The notes beneath the pieces were generated by a model. It had not been told where the DNA came from. It did no database searches and worked only from the letters and a program-made list of their open reading frames with translations. This document shows positions 8,258-16,722 of a DNA stretch of 64,000 bases, one piece after another. How positions within the stretch are numbered: position 1 is the stretch's first letter; every line of letters starts with the position of its first letter. The DNA is from Ruminococcus sp. (GTDB lineage Bacteria > Bacillota > Clostridia > Oscillospirales > Ruminococcaceae). The DNA lies in NCBI GenBank assembly GCA_017461395.1, contig JAFTYF010000053.1, positions 1-64,000 on the forward strand. Reading direction: 5' to 3'. A program made the translations under genes and the position numbers.

Positions 8258-8589
8258 GAAACATCGAGTCGTATGGATTCTTCCATTTTAAAGAAGAATG
8301 CATTAACAATAGCCGGCACGATAAATTCTGAGAGAATAAGCAGCAGAAAAACCGGCACTTCTCTTATCGCAAGAGCATCATGATTCTGCGAATTAAGAAA
8401 ATACCAAATCATAAATACAATTACGATCACGCTGTATATCGCATTAAAAATAGTAGCTCCCTTGCCGTTCACGCATCTTGTACCGCATTGTTTGCACGGC
8501 TTTCCTTTGGAATTCATTTTTCCCGCAAGTGCCTTTGTCATAGGGGTAAATCCCTTTTTTCCGCAGTGCGGACAATTGTATATACTCAT
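8254..8589 (-). CDS. Zinc-ribbon membrane protein of unknown function
   Basis: 111 residues. The N-terminus has a zinc-ribbon pattern, CPHCGKKG (Cys6, Cys9) then CKQCGTRC, followed by two predicted membrane helices (about 47-66 and 77-97). Not a family I can name. The 4-nt overlap with hemW suggests translational coupling. The lysine-rich loop between the cysteine pairs could contact nucleic acid or lipid, but this is speculation. Confidence 0.7.
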   Translation of the reverse strand: MSIYNCPHCGKKGFTPMTKALAGKMNSKGKPCKQCGTRCVNGKGATIFNAIYSVIVIVFMIWYFLNSQNHDALAIREVPVFLLLILSEFIVPAIVNAFFFKMEESIRLDVS

Positions 8590-8612
8590 AAAATCAATCC
8601 TGTCTGTAAAAT

Positions 8613-9041
8613 TTATATTGCCTGCTCATTTTCAGCAGTTACCGGAACAAGAGGCTGTGATTCCCGTGCAATGGGAGTTTCCTTAACAATCGGAAGCGTT
8701 CCAGCCAGTCTGCGGAAATTCATTTTCTTTGCCGCCTTTTTGCGTCGCTTTTTAAATGTGAAAAAGTCCTCCGCATGAACAACAACGAGGATAGCAAGCA
8801 TCATGAATATTGCCATCCATATGCCGTAGAAATTATCGTCTCCTATGACAAGTCCCCAGAATAAGAGCAGAAGAGATGTCACGCCGAAGCGGAGCAAATC
8901 AAGCTCCCTGAGGAACAGCCATATTGCTCTGAAGAATTTGTTGGACTTTGAATTGCGCCGAAAAACGGCTTCTGCAATGACTGAAATCGGAGCTAAAACA
9001 ACTCCTGCGCCGAGTATTGCAAGTATCAGATAATTCAACAC
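8613..9041 (-). CDS. Small integral membrane protein, unknown function
   Basis: About 142 residues with three hydrophobic segments (about 2-22, 50-67, 70-88) and a basic stretch FKKRRKKAAKK after the last helix. GTG at 9041 is favoured because GGGAGG lies 6 nt upstream (TTG at 9038 is also possible); a longer reading would overlap lepA. No recognised domain. Lies between lepA and the zinc-ribbon gene in a four-gene minus-strand run. Confidence 0.65.
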   Translation of the reverse strand: MLNYLILAILGAGVVLAPISVIAEAVFRRNSKSNKFFRAIWLFLRELDLLRFGVTSLLLLFWGLVIGDDNFYGIWMAIFMMLAILVVVHAEDFFTFKKRRKKAAKKMNFRRLAGTLPIVKETPIARESQPLVPVTAENEQAI

Positions 9042-9057
9042 AAAAATCCCTCCCGAA

Positions 9058-10860
9058 TCAGGTGTCAAGCTTAAGAACGCTCATAAATGCTTCCTGCGGA
9101 ACCTCTACTGTTCCGAGCTGGCGCATACGCTTTTTACCTTCCTTCTGCTTTTCAAGGAGCTTCTTCTTACGGGTAATATCACCGCCGTAGCACTTAGCAA
9201 GAACGTCCTTGCGCATTGCCTTGACGGTTTCACGGGCGATTATCTTTCCGCCGATAGCCGCCTGAATTGGTACTTCAAAAAGCTGGCGCGGAATGTTTTC
9301 CTTTAGCTTTTCGGCTATCTTTCGTGCTCTGCCGTATGCCTTGTCAGTATGAATGATAAATGACAGCGCATCGACTACATCGCCGTTCAGAAGAATATCA
9401 AGCTTTACAAGCTTCGAAGGAACATATCCGAGCATCTCATAATCAAACGAAGCATAGCCCTTTGTGCGTGATTTCAGTACATCAAAGAAATCGTATACAA
9501 TCTCGTTCAGAGGAAGCTCATAGTGGAGATTTACTCGTGTATCATCAAGATACTGCATATCCTTGAATGTTCCTCGTCTGTCCTGACAAAGCTCCATAAT
9601 ATTTCCGACAAACTCTGACGGCGAAAGGATATCTGCCTTTACCATAGGCTCCTCCGCTGTCTGAATGAGCGCCGGATCAGGGAAATTCGTCGGGTTGTCG
9701 ATATATACAACCTCGCCGCTTGTCATAGTTACCTTATATATAACAGACGGCGCAGTTGTAATAAGATCAAGATTATATTCACGTTCAAGACGCTCCTGAA
9801 TGATCTCCATGTGGAGAAGTCCGAGGAATCCACAGCGGAATCCGAAACCGAGTGCAACAGAAGTTTCCGGTTCAAATGAGAGCGAAGCGTCGTTAAGCTG
9901 AAGCTTTTCCAATGCCTCACGAAGATCGCCGTATTTTGCACCGTCAGCCGGATATATACCGGAGAATACCATAGGATTTACTTTTCTGTATCCCGGCAGA
10001 GGTTCATCACAAGGATTGTCATTATTAGTAACGGTATCGCCTACCTGAGTATCGCCTATACTCTTGATAGACGCCGCAATATAGCCAACTTCTCCGGCTT
10101 CCAGCGTACCGCTGTTGATAAGATTCGTAGCGTCCATAAAGCCGGCTTCAACTACAGTAAATACAGCTCCTGTTGCCATAAGACGAATGCTGTCACCGAT
10201 CTTTACAGTTCCCTCCTTGACACGGACGTAGATAATAACGCCCTTGTAGGAATCATAATAACTGTCAAAAATCAGAGCCTTCAGCGGCTTCTGTGTATCG
10301 CCTGTTGGCGCTGGTATGCCTGTAACTACGCTTTCAAGAACAGCTTCAATGTTCGTGCCCATTTTCGCAGAAATTCTCGGCGCATCCATTGCCGGAATGC
10401 CGATGATATTCTCGACTTCATTGCAGACTCTTTCCGGATCGGCAGAGGGCAGATCTATCTTATTTACTACGGGAACTACTTCAAGATCGTGCTCAATAGC
10501 AAGATAAGTATTTGCAAGCGTCTGGGCTTCGATTCCCTGAGATGCGTCAACAACAAGAATTGCTCCCTCACAGGCAGCAAGAGATCTTGAAACCTCATAA
10601 TTGAAATCGACATGACCAGGTGTGTCGATAAGGTTGAAGATATAATCTTCTCCGTCAGACGCAGTATATTTAAGGCGGACTGCTCGTGCCTTTATGGTGA
10701 TTCCTCGTTCACGCTCGATATCCATGTTATCAAGAAGCTGCTCCTCCATGTCACGGATAGCAACAGTTTCAGTCTTTTCAAGAATTCTGTCGGCAAGCGT
10801 GGATTTACCGTGATCTATATGAGCGATAATGCAGAAATTTCTGATTTTTTCGTTAGCCAA
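9058..10860 (-). CDS. lepA: Elongation factor 4 (LepA) translational GTPase
   Basis: About 600 residues, standard for EF4. The G domain carries AHIDHGKST (G1), DTPGHVDF (G3) and NKIDLP (G4); the C-terminus has the LepA-specific [13 protein letters not shown] near the end. LepA acts on ribosomes during initiation or 30S biogenesis and back-translocation. Start: TTG at 10860, preceded by AGAGG about 10 nt upstream; an upstream TTG at 10908 is open but adds a non-family leader. It is first in a run with two membrane genes and hemW. Confidence 0.93.
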   Translation of the reverse strand: MANEKIRNFCIIAHIDHGKSTLADRILEKTETVAIRDMEEQLLDNMDIERERGITIKARAVRLKYTASDGEDYIFNLIDTPGHVDFNYEVSRSLAACEGAILVVDASQGIEAQTLANTYLAIEHDLEVVPVVNKIDLPSADPERVCNEVENIIGIPAMDAPRISAKMGTNIEAVLESVVTGIPAPTGDTQKPLKALIFDSYYDSYKGVIIYVRVKEGTVKIGDSIRLMATGAVFTVVEAGFMDATNLINSGTLEAGEVGYIAASIKSIGDTQVGDTVTNNDNPCDEPLPGYRKVNPMVFSGIYPADGAKYGDLREALEKLQLNDASLSFEPETSVALGFGFRCGFLGLLHMEIIQERLEREYNLDLITTAPSVIYKVTMTSGEVVYIDNPTNFPDPALIQTAEEPMVKADILSPSEFVGNIMELCQDRRGTFKDMQYLDDTRVNLHYELPLNEIVYDFFDVLKSRTKGYASFDYEMLGYVPSKLVKLDILLNGDVVDALSFIIHTDKAYGRARKIAEKLKENIPRQLFEVPIQAAIGGKIIARETVKAMRKDVLAKCYGGDITRKKKLLEKQKEGKKRMRQLGTVEVPQEAFMSVLKLDT

Positions 10861-10921
10861 AGCGATTTTACCTCTTTCTGTAGTGATCTTCCGGAAGTTT
10901 CCGGACAATTATTCATTTTAT

Positions 10922-10950
10922 ATTATACCACAAAAAATGGCGTTTGTAAA
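10922..10950 (-). promoter_or_regulatory. Promoter of lepA
   Basis: Minus strand TTTACA, 17 bp, TATAAT with TG-G extended -10. It begins immediately after the terminator of the upstream dockerin gene. Confidence 0.75.
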
Positions 10951-10960
10951 TACATGAATC

Positions 10961-10989
10961 AAAAAAATCAGCCGCAGAAATTGCGGCTG
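10961..10989 (-). terminator. Terminator of the 361-residue dockerin protein gene
   Basis: Stem CAGCCGC / GCGGCTG with a 7-nt loop and T7 on the minus strand, just after the stop codon. Confidence 0.85.
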
Positions 10990-10999
10990 AAATCTGTAT

Positions 11000-12085
11000 T
11001 TATTCAAGACCAAGAAGTCTTCTCTGAATCGCAAGAGCGTCAAGGTTTGTGATTCCGTCAAAGTCTCCGGCGATATCGGCATTGTATTCGCCCTGTGCTG
11101 TCAGTCCGTATTCATCAGGATTTCCTACATTCTGGAGAATAGCAATTGCATCGGACAGTGCAAGCTTGCCGTCGTCGTTGGCGTCGCCTTTGACGTTGTT
11201 ATGCATATCAATTGATGTAGCAACGATAGCGTTGCTTGAATTTACGGGAATATCATTTGTCCAGTGATATAATCCAGTATCTGCATAGATATCAGATAAA
11301 AGCTTATAGTGTTCTTCAAGTTTGACATCATTGTTCGGAGTGATGGTTGTATAACTGCAATCATCATCAGGAAGTTCAACTGTTAAGTTATAATCAATAT
11401 TATTTTCACTAAGATATGTCTTTAAAATATCCTGTTCTTTTTTACTCAACCAGAAAACGTACGGTCTTTCAATGATTTTTGGATTGATTTGTACACCGAT
11501 TCCATAATAATCAATGTTTGCTATATCAGTTTTAATGTTGGATTCTACAAGTGAATAATATATAGCTTTTGCCTCATCAATAGAAAGACAGCTGTTGTTA
11601 AATTCTTTCGTTTCGAGCATATTTGGTCTGAAACAAGTATTCAAATATGTGTTTTTCGCTTCTTTCATACCTGATGAATATATTTCATAATAATAAGTTA
11701 TTCCGTCAACAGATTCCGAATTGCCAAGATATGCAACAGCGTAATCATTGCCATTAGAATTTATGACAGCTTCAAGGTCAAGTGGTTTATTAAATGAACT
11801 GATAGAAATATGTGATGGTGTAATTTTTTCAACAGAATACATATAGCTATCATCAGTTCCTTCTATCTCATCGATATAAATATCAATTTCTGCTCCTATA
11901 TGTGCATCGTAGCAATCGTCATAATCCTCTGAAAGCTTAAAAGTTTTTTCAACCATATCAGTGTACTCTTTGCATGTGATTCCTGTACTATTTGCTGCTA
12001 TCGCATTGACTGAAAGTGATGAAACTGCTCCGGCTGAAATTAAAGAAGCAAGAAGCATTGCAGATAATTTTTTAGTTTTTTTCAT
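11000..12085 (-). CDS. Secreted dockerin protein of unknown function
   Basis: 361 residues from the ATG at 12085, which has AGGAGG 7 nt upstream. Signal peptide about 1-31 (MKKTKKLSAMLLASLISAG...). The body (about 32-295) is rich in Asp, Glu and Tyr and resembles no glycoside hydrolase, CBM or peptidase family I recognise. The C-terminal 64 residues (298-361) are a dockerin: KGDANDDGKLALSDAIAILQ followed by NPDEYG and a second loop NADIAGDFDGITNLDALAIQ. The dockerin predicts attachment to a cohesin scaffold outside the cell. The gene stands alone with its own terminator. Confidence 0.85.
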   Translation of the reverse strand: MKKTKKLSAMLLASLISAGAVSSLSVNAIAANSTGITCKEYTDMVEKTFKLSEDYDDCYDAHIGAEIDIYIDEIEGTDDSYMYSVEKITPSHISISSFNKPLDLEAVINSNGNDYAVAYLGNSESVDGITYYYEIYSSGMKEAKNTYLNTCFRPNMLETKEFNNSCLSIDEAKAIYYSLVESNIKTDIANIDYYGIGVQINPKIIERPYVFWLSKKEQDILKTYLSENNIDYNLTVELPDDDCSYTTITPNNDVKLEEHYKLLSDIYADTGLYHWTNDIPVNSSNAIVATSIDMHNNVKGDANDDGKLALSDAIAILQNVGNPDEYGLTAQGEYNADIAGDFDGITNLDALAIQRRLLGLE

Positions 12086-12250
12086 AGTGATTCCTCCTAA
12101 TAAATATAGTAAGTTTTTTGCGAGTCCGGACCTCACTTTTATTGCCTTTTATAACTTAGTCTTTTGAAAACGCAAAAACTCTCACCATTTTCTGAAAATT
12201 TTTCAAAAAATTTTTTTCGATATAATTCCGAATTTTTTTCATTTTACCTC

Positions 12251-12279
12251 TTGACAAATCTTGTCCTTTGTGGTAAAAT
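12251..12279 (+). promoter_or_regulatory. Strong promoter of rpsF-ssb-rpsR
   Basis: TTGACA, 17 bp, TAAAAT: near-consensus sigma-A promoter about 80 bp upstream of rpsF. Confidence 0.85.
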
Positions 12280-12285
12280 AATCAA

Positions 12286-12334
12286 GTATCGTATGCACGA
12301 TACCATATTATCCTTACCCTCAGTAGGTTGAGGG
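12286..12334 (+). promoter_or_regulatory. Structured 5' leader of rpsF
   Basis: Two hairpins in the leader: GTATCGT-atgc-ACGATAC (12286-12303) and CCCTCA-gtaggt-TGAGGG (12317-12334). rpsF leaders in many bacteria bind the S6:S18 pair; I cannot confirm that motif here, so the regulatory role is inferred. Confidence 0.4.
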
Positions 12335-12359
12335 CATATCCCGGAAGGAGGTGTACATC

Positions 12360-12653
12360 ATGGCAAAGGTATCCGCTAAGTATGAAGTAATGGTTGTTTT
12401 CAGCCTTAAGAACGGCGAGGAGCCTATGAAGGCTCTTGTTGAGAAGTTCAAGCAGAGAATCGAAAGACATGCCGAAGCTGTTGAAGTCAACGAGGATTGG
12501 GGTAAGCGCAAGCTTGCATATCCTATCGAAGACGAGACAGAAGGTTACTATGTAATCTACACATTCGAGTCTAAGCCCGATTATCCCGCTGAGCTTTCCA
12601 GACGTCTCAACATCACAGACGGCGTTCTTCGTTCACTCGTAACAGTTTGCTAA
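12360..12653 (+). CDS. rpsF: 30S ribosomal protein S6
   Basis: 97 residues, the standard length. YEVMVVFSLKNGEE at the N-terminus and the central LAYPIEDETEGYYVIYTF block are characteristic of S6. It pairs with S18 in the 30S platform, and the S18 gene is two genes downstream. GGAAGGAGG RBS. First gene of the conserved rpsF-ssb-rpsR operon. Confidence 0.96.
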   Translation: MAKVSAKYEVMVVFSLKNGEEPMKALVEKFKQRIERHAEAVEVNEDWGKRKLAYPIEDETEGYYVIYTFESKPDYPAELSRRLNITDGVLRSLVTVC

Positions 12654-12684
12654 TTGCATAACGTCATTATTTCAAGGAGGTGCG

Positions 12685-13197
12685 ATGATGAATAAAGTTA
12701 TTTTAATGGGAAGGCTTACTGCTGACCCGGAACTCAGACAGACACAGAGCGGTATCAGCTCATGCAGATTCACCGTAGCTATTGACAGAAGATTTGCCGA
12801 TAAGAATACCGGTGAAAGACAGGCTGATTTCATTTCATGCACAGCATGGAGACAGACAGCGGAATTTGTTTCACGCTACTTCAGCAAGGGAAGCATGATT
12901 TGCGTTGAGGGAAGCCTCAGAACAGGCAGCTATCAGGATCGCAATCACCCTGATGTAACTCACTATACAACAGATGTTTTTGTTGACAACGTTGAGTTCT
13001 GCGGATCTAAGAGAGAATCCGGAAACGGCGGCGGTTCTAATTACTCCGCTCCCCAGAATAACTACAATAATAATTATCAGACTCCTCCGCAGCAGGCAGC
13101 TCCTATGCAGCAGCCCGCTCAGAATAACGACAGTATGTCTTACGGCAGCCTGAGTGATTTTGAAGAAATCCTCAGCGACGGAGATGTTCCGTTCTAA
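12685..13197 (+). CDS. ssb: Single-stranded DNA-binding protein
   Basis: About 170 residues: OB fold at 1-110 beginning NKVILMGRLTADPELR, then a flexible Gly/Asn/Gln/Pro-rich linker, and the acidic C-terminal tip DGDVPF that recruits repair and replication partners. Two adjacent ATG codons (12685 and 12688) follow AAGGAGG; either could be used. Position between rpsF and rpsR is the classic arrangement. Confidence 0.96.
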   Translation: MMNKVILMGRLTADPELRQTQSGISSCRFTVAIDRRFADKNTGERQADFISCTAWRQTAEFVSRYFSKGSMICVEGSLRTGSYQDRNHPDVTHYTTDVFVDNVEFCGSKRESGNGGGSNYSAPQNNYNNNYQTPPQQAAPMQQPAQNNDSMSYGSLSDFEEILSDGDVPF

Positions 13198-13240
13198 GAA
13201 AAACTTTTAACGTTACTTTATAAAGATAGGAGGAAAAGTC

Positions 13241-13483
13241 ATGGAAAAGGAAAGAAATTCCCGTCCTGCAAAGAAGCTTCGCAAGAAGGTTTGTATGTTC
13301 TGTGCTGACAGAATCGACAGAATTGATTACAAGGACCTCGCTAAGCTCAGAAAGTGCATGACAGAGAAAGCTAAGATTCTTCCCAGACGTGTGACAGGAA
13401 CTTGTGCTTTCCATCAGCGTGAGCTCACAGTTGCAGTAAAGAGAGCAAGACACATCGCTCTTCTCCCTTATGTAAGCGACTAA
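13241..13483 (+). CDS. rpsR: 30S ribosomal protein S18
   Basis: 80 residues with the family core [17 protein letters not shown] and [16 protein letters not shown]. Two N-terminal cysteines plus CAFH suggest the zinc-binding form. Ends the rpsF operon, followed by a clear terminator. Confidence 0.96.
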   Translation: MEKERNSRPAKKLRKKVCMFCADRIDRIDYKDLAKLRKCMTEKAKILPRRVTGTCAFHQRELTVAVKRARHIALLPYVSD

Positions 13484-13499
13484 TTTATAAAAAAAAATC

Positions 13500-13524
13500 G
13501 GGAGGCGAAATACCTCCCTTTTTT
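13500..13524 (+). terminator. Terminator of rpsF-ssb-rpsR
   Basis: GGGAGG-cgaaata-CCTCCC followed by TTTTTT. Confidence 0.9.
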
Positions 13525-13696
13525 GCATATACTTTTATGTATACCCTGCTGCATCCGGAAGAACTTTTTTCTGCCGATATGCAGCATTTCGCCGGTCTTT
13601 TCACAAGTACCGGCATCAGGCATGATTCTTATGAATCTGCGGCATCTTCAAGAGCTTTCGTGCATATGCTCCGCTCTTAGGATCCATAAAAATTTT

Positions 13697-13915
13697 TTAC
13701 CGGTCTGTTGTATTGAACGCAAGCTCGTCGTCCCTGCGGAAAAGCAGAGATATACACCATACCGCAGAAATGGCTACAAGAATATAGACAGTTCTGCTGA
13801 TAAGGCTCGCTGCGCCGCCGAAAAGCCACGCAACAAGATCAAGCTCGAATATACCTACCAGACCCCAGTTTATTCCTCCGATTATCAGAAGAATAAGAGC
13901 TAATTTATCCCACAT
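13697..13915 (-). CDS. DUF378 family membrane protein
   Basis: 72 residues with two hydrophobic helices. IGGINWGLVGIFELDLVAWLFGG is the family core (key part INWGLVG, about 14-20) and TVYILVAISAV the second helix. Function of DUF378 is not known. RBS GAGGTG about 10 nt upstream. Transcribed divergently from the NERD gene; the 172 bp between it and rpsR on the other side contain only a short inverted repeat (GCCGGT/ACCGGC) and no gene I can support. Confidence 0.8.
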   Translation of the reverse strand: MWDKLALILLIIGGINWGLVGIFELDLVAWLFGGAASLISRTVYILVAISAVWCISLLFRRDDELAFNTTDR

Positions 13916-13956
13916 ATTGAGAACACCTCGCTTCGGTTCGGGGTTGAGGCAACACC

Positions 13957-13981
13957 GCAGAATGAATCATATCCATTCTGC
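13957..13981. repeat. 8-bp inverted repeat between divergent DUF378 and NERD genes
   Basis: GCAGAATG / CATTCTGC with a 9-nt loop in the shared upstream region; possible operator or 5'-UTR hairpin. Confidence 0.4.
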
Positions 13982-14060
13982 TGTATCACCCGACGCTGTA
14001 TGCGTCTGTTTGTATTATTGCTGTTTAAATCTGAATTATTCAGTAGTTTAGGAGAAAATT

Positions 14061-14684
14061 ATGGAAAAAAATCTGAAGATATTTTTTATCGTTTTAGCTG
14101 CAGCTGCTGTGCTGCTGATCGTCTGGGGACTCGTTTCCTACTTCAGCAAGGGCAGGCGCAAGGGAAGATCAGCAGAAAAAAAGGTCGCTAAGACTATTTC
14201 CAAGATTGGAAAAAAAGATAATATCCGCATTATCAACAACGTTTTCCTGCCGCTCTATAACAAAACCGTCGAGATAGATCACCTTGTTTTCGGACGATTC
14301 GGCGTACTTGTTATTGAAACAAAAGGTATCTCAGGAGTTATTACAGGCAGCGGCAAAAAGCTTGTACATAAAGTAGGAACCAACGTCCACAAGCTGTACA
14401 ATCCGCAGCTCCAGAACAAAACCCACATCGACAACGTTATCCACCACCTGAAAAAAGGCGGATTTTCTTCCACTCCCGTTTACGGTGCTGTAGTATTCAC
14501 CGACAAAGAGCTTACTTTTGACGAAAGTCTCGGTATGACTCTCGATCAGTTCAGAGATATGTATGAAAATCTAGAAGATAACGGCTGTAATCAGGATGTG
14601 CTTTATCATTACTTCCAGAAACTTGGAGTTACAAATCCGATAAAGAAGTTTTTCCACAAATTCAACAAGAAAGATTGGGATTGA
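14061..14684 (+). CDS. Membrane-anchored NERD (nuclease-related) domain protein
   Basis: 207 residues. One N-terminal membrane helix (about 7-28), a basic linker (GRRKGRSAEKK), then a NERD domain (about 36-150) with EIDHLVFGRFGVLVIETKG, in which the Asp/Glu/Lys pattern corresponds to the endonuclease-like active site (D-ExK). NERD proteins have a restriction-endonuclease-like fold; the biological substrate is unknown. It stands alone, followed by a GC-rich hairpin. Confidence 0.82.
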   Translation: MEKNLKIFFIVLAAAAVLLIVWGLVSYFSKGRRKGRSAEKKVAKTISKIGKKDNIRIINNVFLPLYNKTVEIDHLVFGRFGVLVIETKGISGVITGSGKKLVHKVGTNVHKLYNPQLQNKTHIDNVIHHLKKGGFSSTPVYGAVVFTDKELTFDESLGMTLDQFRDMYENLEDNGCNQDVLYHYFQKLGVTNPIKKFFHKFNKKDWD

Positions 14685-14724
14685 TTTTCTCATCACCAGT
14701 AATGATAGAGAATATCACAATATA

Positions 14725-14745
14725 AGGGCGGTCGATGACCGCCCT
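14725..14745 (+). terminator. Probable terminator of the NERD gene
   Basis: Strong 9-bp stem AGGGCGGTC-gat-GACCGCCCT, with only a weak T-rich tail (TTT AAAAT). Confidence 0.5.
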
Positions 14746-14770
14746 CAGTGTTTAAAATATTCCTATAAAG

Positions 14771-14797
14771 CAAAAAAGACTGCTGAGGCAGTCTTTT
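14771..14797 (-). terminator. Terminator of the HPr-like gene
   Basis: AAAAGACTGC-tgag-GCAGTCTTTT with a T-run on the minus strand; near symmetric, so it may also stop plus-strand transcription. Confidence 0.85.
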
Positions 14798-14811
14798 CAT
14801 CAGGTGATTTC

Positions 14812-15042
14812 TTACTTAACGATAAACTTTTCAATATCCTTAAGGAATGCATCTGCATCATCTGTATGAGCATTGAGCTGAATCGGCTTTGAAAGATCAA
14901 GGCTGAAAATACCCATGATTGACTTTGCGTCAACTGCATATCTGCCGGATACGAGGTCAATATCGAAATCATAACGCATTACGACATTAACGAAATCCTT
15001 TACATCATTGATTGCCTGAAGAAAAACTGTTGTCTTTGTCAT
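14812..15042 (-). CDS. HPr-like protein lacking the active-site histidine
   Basis: 76 residues, shorter than PTS HPr (about 85-88). The second half matches HPr closely: SGRYAVDAKSIMGIFSLDLS (about 32-51), including the serine (Ser41) equivalent to regulatory Ser46. The N-terminal GLHARPA loop with His15 is absent, and there is no histidine until residue 59. It therefore cannot act as a phosphohistidine carrier. A CcpA-cofactor (Crh-like) or HPr-kinase-sensing role is possible but unproven. RBS AGGAGG. Confidence 0.8.
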   Translation of the reverse strand: MTKTTVFLQAINDVKDFVNVVMRYDFDIDLVSGRYAVDAKSIMGIFSLDLSKPIQLNAHTDDADAFLKDIEKFIVK

Positions 15043-15127
15043 ACTATTACCTCCTGTAATAAAGGTGAGTTTGTGGATGTTTTTTCTTGTTTATTTCTTT
15101 TTTGCGGATCGGCCCTTCCGCACTTAT

Positions 15128-15156
15128 ATATTAGCATTAAAAAATCCCTTTGTCAA
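15128..15156 (-). promoter_or_regulatory. Promoter of the HPr-like gene
   Basis: Minus strand TTGACA, 17 bp, TAATAT, about 85 bp upstream of the start codon. Confidence 0.75.
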
Positions 15157-15320
15157 GCCATTTAAAGTAAATTTGTCAATTTAGTATAAACGTATCATCT
15201 TTAATAACGGCTTTTTTATTCATTGCGGATAATTATTTAGACTGCATAAAAATCACATATTAGATTTGTGCAATTTTAACATGATAAATCCAAGTTCAAA
15301 TAGTGATAATAAGGTGAAAT

Positions 15321-16625
15321 ATGTATAAAGTATTTTTTATTACATTTGGCTGCAAGGTCAATCAGTACGAAACTGAATGTATGAAGGCTGATCTCCTGTC
15401 AAAAGGATTTGAATCAGCTGACTCTGCCGACGATGCCGACGTCATAATCCTTAATTCGTGTACCGTAACATCCTCCGGTGACAGCAAGTCTCTCTATGCC
15501 CTCCGAAAACTCCGGAAAGACAGACCGGATGCTCTTATTGTCCTGACAGGTTGTCTCCCTCAGGCTTCTCCGGAAGCTGCCGTCAATATACCAGAAGCTG
15601 ATATCATTGCAGGTACAAAAAACAGAGTTCTGCTCGCCGGAATGATATTGGAATTCCTTGAACACAGACAGCGTATCATTCAAATCACCAAATACGATGC
15701 CTCTGACAGCTTTGAAGATCTTGTCCACGGCGATTTCAAGGGCAAAACAAGAGCATTTGTCAAGATTCAGGACGGATGTAATCAGTTCTGTTCCTACTGC
15801 ATAATCCCCTTCGCACGTGGAAGATGCCGCTCCAAGCCTTTGGATATCCTTCGCAGTGAGCTGAAAATGCTTGCTGATGCCGGTCACAAAGAAATCGTTC
15901 TCGTCGGAATCAATTTAGCCTTCTATGGCATGGAATATGGTCTTCGGCTTGCTGACGCCGTCGAGGAATGCTGCCTTATCTCCGGAATTGAGCGTGTACG
16001 TCTTGGTTCTCTCGAACCCGAAATTATTTCTGACGACGATCTGCTCAGACTTTCAAGATGTCCTCAGTTCTGTCCGCAGTTTCATCTTTCCCTCCAGAGC
16101 GGAAGCGATTCCGTCCTGAAACGCATGAACAGGCGCTATAATACTGCTGAGTATTACGATCTTGTCTGCCGTATCCGGAAAATATTCCCTGACGCTTCGT
16201 TTACTACCGATATTATGGTCGGATTTCCAGAAGAAACTGAAGAAGAATTCGTACAGTCAATGAAATTTGCCGAAAAGGTAGGTTTTTCTAAAATCCATGT
16301 CTTCCAATATTCTCCGAGAAAAGGTACTGCTGCTGAAAAAATGCCGCAGCTTTCAAAGAAGATCAAAGCAGAAAGAGCTGATCGTCTGAAGGCTCTTGGC
16401 AGTCGGCTTCAGGAAAAATATCTGCGCAGTCTTGTCGGAAAAACTGTCCCTGTACTCTTTGAACGTGAAAACAGTACAGAATTCCACCACGGATATGCGC
16501 CGGATTATACATTAATAAAAATTTCACGGAAAAATTCAAAAAAAAGTTTGCGTAATTTCATTTTTTATGTTACAATAGAAGAGGCACACAATGACTATTG
16601 CTATGGCACCATTTGTGAGCCGTAA
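15321..16625 (+). CDS. mtaB: tRNA t6A37 methylthiotransferase MtaB-like
   Basis: 434 residues of the MiaB/MtaB radical SAM methylthiotransferase family. The N-terminal UPF0004 domain has cysteines in FGCKVNQ, NSCTVT and TGCLPQ that bind the auxiliary cluster; the radical SAM motif is CNQFCSYC; a TRAM-like domain ends the protein. FGCKVNQYE is the MtaB (YqeV) variant of this motif, so the predicted reaction is conversion of t6A to ms2t6A at position 37 of ANN-decoding tRNAs. The last about 25 codons overlap the promoter for purL. RBS AAGGTG. Confidence 0.88.
   Translation: MYKVFFITFGCKVNQYETECMKADLLSKGFESADSADDADVIILNSCTVTSSGDSKSLYALRKLRKDRPDALIVLTGCLPQASPEAAVNIPEADIIAGTKNRVLLAGMILEFLEHRQRIIQITKYDASDSFEDLVHGDFKGKTRAFVKIQDGCNQFCSYCIIPFARGRCRSKPLDILRSELKMLADAGHKEIVLVGINLAFYGMEYGLRLADAVEECCLISGIERVRLGSLEPEIISDDDLLRLSRCPQFCPQFHLSLQSGSDSVLKRMNRRYNTAEYYDLVCRIRKIFPDASFTTDIMVGFPEETEEEFVQSMKFAEKVGFSKIHVFQYSPRKGTAAEKMPQLSKKIKAERADRLKALGSRLQEKYLRSLVGKTVPVLFERENSTEFHHGYAPDYTLIKISRKNSKKSLRNFIFYVTIEEAHNDYCYGTICEP
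16548..16576 (+). promoter_or_regulatory. purL promoter embedded in the 3' end of mtaB
   Basis: TTGCGT, 17 bp, TACAAT inside the mtaB coding region, giving a transcript that starts about 140 nt upstream of purL. Confidence 0.6.
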
Positions 16626-16714
16626 AATCAAAAGTATTTCGTGGAATCCTGTTTCTGCCTCTGAGAAAATCCATTTGGATTCAGGACTGAAAAACAGCTT
16701 GCCTCGGAAAGGAG
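16581..16714 (+). promoter_or_regulatory. purL 5' leader with competing pairing possibilities
   Basis: A GAGGCA at 16581-16586 can pair with either of two TGCCTC copies (16656-16661 and 16700-16705). The second lies directly next to the AAAGGAG ribosome-binding site. A small hairpin AATCC-att-GGATT lies between. No known riboswitch class recognised. Confidence 0.3.
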
Positions 16715-16722
16715 ATTTAATT

